A program made the position numbers and the translations under genes. Below are positions 60,293-64,000 of a stretch of DNA of 64,000 nucleotides, one piece after another; position 1 is the stretch's first letter; the number at the start of each line of letters is the position of its first letter. The DNA is from Rubrivivax gelatinosus (lineage in GTDB: Bacteria; Pseudomonadota; Gammaproteobacteria; Burkholderiales; Burkholderiaceae_C). Where the stretch lies: assembly GCF_016583785.1 (NCBI RefSeq), contig NZ_NRRU01000006.1, forward strand, positions 21,039 to 85,038, read 5' to 3'. The notes under the pieces are model-generated. The model was given only the letters and a program-made list of their open reading frames with translations. It searched no databases and was not told the DNA's origin.

Positions 60293-61213
60293 TCAGGCGG
60301 TCTGCGTCGGCGAGGCGGCGCGCACCGCGGCGCGCTCGGCCAGCTCTTCGATGTTGGCGCACCAGGCCTTGGGCACCAGACGCTCGGCCTCCAAACGCAC
60401 CATCTGGCGCAGCATGCCGGCGCCCTTGCAGGACGGGATGGCGTCGATCGCGCCCTGGACCAGGCGCTCGAAATGTTCGACCGCACCGACCAGGCCGTGC
60501 TGGATCGCCGAACTCGGGCGGCCGAGCACGACGTCGCGACCGACCGGCTTGCCGAGCTGTTCGGGGTCGGCGAGCGCGTCGCGCAGATCGTCGGCCACCT
60601 GGTAGGCCTCGCCCAGCCAGTCGCCGAGCGCACGCCAGGTCTCGCCGTCTCCGCCCGAAGCCTGGGCGCCCGCAGCTGTTGCGGCCGCGAACAGTGCCCC
60701 GGTCTTGGCGCGCTGGTAGTCGGACAGCGCGACGCGCGGCTCGCACTCCCAGGCCTGGCCAGCAATGATGCCGGTCGGCGTGCCCACGCCCTGGGCGACG
60801 GTCTGCAGCACCCGGGCCATGCGCTCGGGATGGCGGCCACCGGCGGCGCCGAGGGTCTGGAAGGCGGTGACGATCAGCGCGTCGCCGGACAGCACCGCCA
60901 GCCGCTCGCCGAAAGCCTTGTGCACCGAGGGCTGGCCGCGACGCAGCGGCGCGTCGTCGAAACACGGCAGGTCGTCATGCACCAGCGAGGCGCAGTGGAT
61001 CAGTTCGATCGCCGAGGCCGCGGCGTCGGCGAGCCCCGGGTCCGTGTCGCCGTTGGCCATCGCGACCGCGATGCACAGTTGCGGGCGGATGCGCGCGCCG
61101 CCGGGAAAGACGGCGTGGCGGATCGCGGCGGCCAGCTTCGGCGGGCAGCCGACGCCCTCGTTGGCGGCGAGCGCAGCTTCCAGCGCCTGTTCGATGCGGT
61201 TTTTTGTATTCAT
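60293..61213 (-). CDS. crtE: CrtE, geranylgeranyl diphosphate synthase
   Basis: It makes GGPP for both carotenoids and the bacteriochlorophyll tail. The 306-aa prenyltransferase has the first Asp-rich motif in SLVHDDLPCFDDAPLRRG and the second in YQVADDLRDAL, with GGARIRPQL near the N-terminus. The ATG at 61213 has GGAGGA 5 nt upstream; an in-frame extension of eight codons is not used. It is first in the leftward superoperon and has a perfect PpsR palindrome upstream. Confidence 0.95.
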   Translation of the reverse strand: MNTKNRIEQALEAALAANEGVGCPPKLAAAIRHAVFPGGARIRPQLCIAVAMANGDTDPGLADAAASAIELIHCASLVHDDLPCFDDAPLRRGQPSVHKAFGERLAVLSGDALIVTAFQTLGAAGGRHPERMARVLQTVAQGVGTPTGIIAGQAWECEPRVALSDYQRAKTGALFAAATAAGAQASGGDGETWRALGDWLGEAYQVADDLRDALADPEQLGKPVGRDVVLGRPSSAIQHGLVGAVEHFERLVQGAIDAIPSCKGAGMLRQMVRLEAERLVPKAWCANIEELAERAAVRAASPTQTA

Positions 61214-61278
61214 CGAGTTCCTCCGGCGACCCGGCACCGGATGGCGCAGCGCTGTAAGGTCGTCATGTCACGCCAAAG

Positions 61279-61296
61279 TGTCAACTGATTCTGACA
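61279..61296. promoter_or_regulatory. PpsR palindrome upstream of crtE
   Basis: TGTCA-N8-TGACA, a perfect match to the PpsR/CrtJ palindrome, lies 66 nt before the crtE ATG. TTGACA (61284-61279) on the minus strand inside it could be the crtE -35, but no good -10 follows at 16-18 nt. Another TGTCA at 61266-61270 is in direct orientation. Confidence 0.75.
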
Positions 61297-61365
61297 CGTG
61301 GACGACCTCTGTCAAGAAAGCGAAACTGACGCTGCTCAAGACAGACGCAGGCACCCTTTGGCCGA

Positions 61366-61695
61366 ATGGAGCGCATGAACCTCAAGCCTTTTGTTCTCGC
61401 CGCCGGCCTCTGCGCTGCGGCTTGTGCCTCGCAGGCCGCCACGCCGGCCGAACTTGCAACCAAAGCCGGCTGCGCCGTTTGCCACCAGCCGGCCGCCAAG
61501 AGCCTGGGCCCGAGCTACCAGGAGATCGCGAAGAAGTACAAGGGTCAGGCCGGCGCGCCGGCGCTGATGGCCGAGCGTGTGCGCAAAGGCAGCACCGGCG
61601 TCTGGGGCAAGCTGCCGATGACGCCGACGCCGCCGGCGCGCATCAGCGACGCCGAACTGAAGACCGTGATCGACTGGATCCTCAAGACGCCTTGA
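61366..61695 (+). CDS. Class I c-type cytochrome, periplasmic
   Basis: The 109-aa precursor has a Sec signal peptide (cleavage about after SQA) and one heme motif CAVCH. The Met ligand is probably in KLPMTPTPP. The fold is that of a small c551/c5-like cytochrome (GPSYQEIAKKYKG, then SDAELKTVIDWIL). It is likely a soluble electron carrier, possibly to PufC, by its position beside crtE. ATG 61366 or 61375 are both possible. Its 3' end overlaps the converging NrfD-like gene by 14 nt. Confidence 0.88.
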   Translation: MERMNLKPFVLAAGLCAAACASQAATPAELATKAGCAVCHQPAAKSLGPSYQEIAKKYKGQAGAPALMAERVRKGSTGVWGKLPMTPTPPARISDAELKTVIDWILKTP

Positions 61696-62980
61696 CGGCG
61701 TCGGCCGGCCGCGCCCGCACGCGGCCGGCGTCTATCGCCAGCGCGGCCTTGGCCAGCAGCGTGAAGACGATGGCGCCGAAGGCCCAGATGCCCAGCGACA
61801 CCAGCCATTCGCGCCAGCTCGGCGTGTATTCGAAGATCTCGCCCAGCGGCGTCGGGATGTAACCGGGCACCACCAGGCCCATGCCCTTCTCGATCCAGAT
61901 GCCGGCGAAAGCCAGCGCGCAGGCCAGCGCCAGCAGCCGCGGCGTGCGCCGCAGCGGGTGGATGGAGAGGATCACGACCGCGACCGTGTTCAGCGCCAGC
62001 GCACTCCAGATCCAGGCCTGCAGCCCGCCTGCGCCCGCCAGCCCGAAATACAAGTAACGCATCGAGGCCGCATGCGTGGTCTCGTTGTAGAAGTCGGTGA
62101 AGAGTTCGACGCCGACGAAGAACAGGCTGATCTGCAGCGCCACCGTCATGACGACGGCGAGCAGCTCGATCACCGACTGCTGCAGCGCCAGCCCGCCCCA
62201 GCGCCGCAGGGCCAGCAGCGCCAGGATGATCAGCGCCGGCCCGGAGGCGAAGGCCGAGGCGATGAAACGCGGCGCCAGCAGCGCGCTGTGCCACAGCGGC
62301 CGCCCGGCGTTGGCCGAGAACAGGAAGGCGGTGACGGTGTGGATCGAGATCGCCCAGAAGATCGCGAGCACGACCACGGGGAAATACTTCGCCGTCTGCG
62401 CCTCGCCGCCGCGCCAGCGCGCGTACAGCACGTAGGCCGGCAGGCCCAGGTTCAGCAGCAGGTAGCCGAAGAGCACGACCACGTCCCAGGCCAGCATCGA
62501 CAGCGGCCAGTTGAAGCGGCCGACGATCGGCAGCATGTGCCAGATGCGTTCGGGCCGGCCGATGTCGACGGTGACGAAGAGCATCGCGCAGACCACCGCC
62601 GCCACCGCCAGCGCCTCGCCGAAGAGCACCACCTGCTTGACGTCGGCACGGTGGAACAGATAGGCCGGGATCACCAGCAGCACCGCCGCCGCGGCGATGC
62701 CGACGAGGAAGGCGAAGTTGGCGATGTAAAAGCCCCAGGAGACCTGGTCGCTCATGCCGGTGACGACCATGCCCTGCTGCAACTGGCCGGCGTAGGCGAA
62801 GGCGCCGGCCGCCGCGACCAGCGCCATCACGCCCAGAAAGAGCCGGTACGCCGGGCCGCCGCGCAGCATCTCGCGCAGGCCGTCGAGCACGAAGCGCAAC
62901 AGGTTCACTGGAGCACCCTTCGGCCTGGCGACCGGTCCCGCCGGGCGGGAATGAGCCCCGGACAAGTCCTGAGGGCTCAT
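61682..62980 (-). CDS. NrfD-like integral membrane subunit (PsrC family)
   Basis: This polytopic protein has about ten hydrophobic segments and the PsrC/NrfD patterns WGFYIANFAFLVGIAAAAVLL, FVTVDIGRPERIWHMLPIV and YIPTPLGEIFEYTPSWREWL. Such subunits exchange electrons between quinol and a periplasmic iron-sulfur partner. The ATG at 62980 overlaps the iron-sulfur gene stop by ATGA and gives 432 aa; a GTG at 62908 would give 408 aa and starts nearer the conserved part (NLLRFVLDGLREML). The partner oxidoreductase is not in the window. Confidence 0.87.
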   Translation of the reverse strand: MSPQDLSGAHSRPAGPVARPKGAPVNLLRFVLDGLREMLRGGPAYRLFLGVMALVAAAGAFAYAGQLQQGMVVTGMSDQVSWGFYIANFAFLVGIAAAAVLLVIPAYLFHRADVKQVVLFGEALAVAAVVCAMLFVTVDIGRPERIWHMLPIVGRFNWPLSMLAWDVVVLFGYLLLNLGLPAYVLYARWRGGEAQTAKYFPVVVLAIFWAISIHTVTAFLFSANAGRPLWHSALLAPRFIASAFASGPALIILALLALRRWGGLALQQSVIELLAVVMTVALQISLFFVGVELFTDFYNETTHAASMRYLYFGLAGAGGLQAWIWSALALNTVAVVILSIHPLRRTPRLLALACALAFAGIWIEKGMGLVVPGYIPTPLGEIFEYTPSWREWLVSLGIWAFGAIVFTLLAKAALAIDAGRVRARPADAVKAS

Positions 62981-63927
62981 GCCGGGCTCACGCGCTCGTC
63001 GCTGAAGTACCAGAACTTGGGCTCGGTACCCAGTTCCTCCTTCAGCCGGAAGACGTTCTTGTGCTCCAGCACCCAGCGGATCTCGCTCGTCGGGTCGAGC
63101 AGGTTGCCGAAGATGCGCGCGCCGGTCGGGCAGGCCTCCTGGCACGCCGGCTGGCGGCCCTTGCGCGTGCGCTGGGTGCAGAAGTGGCACTTCTCGACGA
63201 CGCCCCGGGGCCGCGGGCGGTTGCCGAGGAAGTTGGTGTTCGGGTTCAGCTCGGCCGCCGGGATCTGCGGCTCGGTCCAGTTGAAGTGGCGCGCCCAGTA
63301 GGGGCAGGCCGTCATGCAGTAGCGGCAGCCGATGCACCAGTCGTAGTCGACGACGACGATGCCGTCGGGCTCCTTCCAGGTGGCCTTGGTGGGGCAGGCC
63401 TTGACGCAGGGCGGGTTGTCGCACTGCATGCACTGCATCGGCAGATACCAGTGGCCCGGCACCGGCACTTCCTTCGGGTCGTAATAGTGCTCGGCGGCCT
63501 CGAGGTCCATCGTGCCGTTGGGCATCTGCAGTACGCGGATGTACTGCATCTGCGAGTCGCGGCCGAGGTTGTTCTCCTGCACGCAGGCCTGGACGCAGTC
63601 GCGATAGCCCTTGCACTTGCTGATGTTCAGCGCGTAGCCGAAGACGGTGTTCGGCAGTGGCGGCGTGTCTTCGCAATGAACCTCGACGCCGAAGCGGCGT
63701 TTTGCATTGCGTTCGATGCGTTCCAGCGCGGCGTGGATCTCGTCCTTCGTCATGCGCTGGTAGTGGTCCTGCAGCAGGCCGCCCATCGCGTCCTGCAGCG
63801 TCTGGCCACCCCAGGCGCCGGTGGCATGGGCGGTCGCGGCGGCACCGCCGGCGGTGGCGACACCGGCCAGGAAACGGCGGCGCAAGGCGCTGAAGCCTTG
63901 GCCGTCGGACTCGGGCTTGCGGCTCAT
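62977..63927 (-). CDS. Tat-exported 4Fe-4S ferredoxin-type electron transfer subunit
   Basis: The 316-aa protein starts with a twin-arginine signal (ALRRRFLAGVATAGGAA). It has four cysteine clusters of the NrfC/HybA/DsrO type: CKGYRDCVQAC, CMQCDNPPCVKACP, CIGCRYCMTACP and CHFCTQRTRKGRQPACQEACP. In the first cluster Tyr replaces the usual second Cys (C-x2-Y-x2-C-x3-C), so that site may hold a 3Fe-4S or altered cluster. It pairs with the NrfD-like subunit downstream (ATGA). Its ATG overlaps the upstream stop as TAATG. Confidence 0.9.
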   Translation of the reverse strand: MSRKPESDGQGFSALRRRFLAGVATAGGAAATAHATGAWGGQTLQDAMGGLLQDHYQRMTKDEIHAALERIERNAKRRFGVEVHCEDTPPLPNTVFGYALNISKCKGYRDCVQACVQENNLGRDSQMQYIRVLQMPNGTMDLEAAEHYYDPKEVPVPGHWYLPMQCMQCDNPPCVKACPTKATWKEPDGIVVVDYDWCIGCRYCMTACPYWARHFNWTEPQIPAAELNPNTNFLGNRPRPRGVVEKCHFCTQRTRKGRQPACQEACPTGARIFGNLLDPTSEIRWVLEHKNVFRLKEELGTEPKFWYFSDERVSPA

Positions 63928-64000
63928 TATCGGGCTCCGGAAGCGGCGCGCTGCCAGGCAGGCGCGGCGTGTTCGAGGACGCGCGGCGCCGGCTGCAGCC
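63927..64000 (-). CDS. C-terminal end of an upstream gene (partial)
   Basis: A reading frame enters from the right edge and ends in TAA at 63929-63927, with the last residues LEHAAPAWQRAASGAR. The stop shares its last base with the ATG of the iron-sulfur gene (TAATG), which supports a real coupled gene. Too little is visible to name it; in NrfC/NrfD-type modules a cytochrome c or molybdopterin subunit is common here. Confidence 0.5.
   Translation of the reverse strand, partial: LQPAPRVLEHAAPAWQRAASGAR

Overview
The window is high-GC DNA with dense, mostly overlapping genes. Its content and order match a purple non-sulfur betaproteobacterium of the Rubrivivax gelatinosus type (Burkholderiales). 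The main reason is a photosynthesis gene cluster (about 23.3-61.3 kb) that has an AcsF aerobic cyclase, a tetraheme PufC, a long CrtC and CrtA/CrtD of the spheroidene pathway, embedded in ordinary betaproteobacterial housekeeping genes. The organism name is an inference from gene content; no search was run.

Region 1 (1-23.3 kb) is chromosomal housekeeping. pstC(partial)-pstS lies divergent from a fasciclin lipoprotein gene, with Pho boxes on both strands between them. Then come rlmE-ftsH-folP-glmM, yhbY, carA-carB-greA-DUF4149, a BI-1 family membrane protein, surE-pcm-nlpD-rpoS-rlmD, a quinone-oxidoreductase-like MDR protein, and a NarL-type response regulator with its histidine kinase.

Region 2 (23.3-31.3 kb) is the left part of the photosynthesis cluster. 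bchG, a PucC-family gene, bchP and a small membrane-protein ORF run leftward. crtI runs rightward from a shared control region. The regulators ppsR and aerR/ppaA run leftward. PpsR-type boxes sit between bchG and crtI and between aerR and bchF.

Region 3 (31.3-61.3 kb) consists of two converging superoperons. The rightward one is bchF-N-B-H-(18-codon mini-ORF)-L-M-lhaA-puhA-B-C-acsF-puhE-crtB plus two small ORFs. The leftward one is crtE-crtF, then bchC-X-Y-Z-pufB-(74-aa ORF)-pufA-L-M-C-crtA-crtD-crtC. They meet at about 46.8-46.96 kb, where a 118-nt nested inverted-repeat element can fold as a four-way cloverleaf. Together these genes supply most of the bacteriochlorophyll a pathway (Mg chelatase H subunit, methyltransferase, cyclase, both nitrogenase-like reductases, vinyl hydratase, BchC, synthase, phytyl reductase), the acyclic carotenoid pathway (GGPP to spheroidene/spirilloxanthin-type products), and the RC-LH1 polypeptides with their assembly factors. 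bchI/bchD and the LH2 genes are not in the window.

Region 4 (61.3-64 kb) has a small class I cytochrome c and, convergent with it, an NrfD-like membrane protein, a Tat-exported 4Fe-4S protein and the end of a further upstream gene, which look like a periplasmic redox module.

No rRNA, tRNA, CRISPR array or insertion sequence was recognised. The most unusual structures are the cloverleaf at the superoperon junction, the mini-ORF joining bchH to bchL by ATGA overlaps on both sides, the forced overlap of more than 320 nt between crtC and crtD, the 74-aa ORF splitting pufB from pufA, and the paired Pho boxes upstream of the fasciclin gene.
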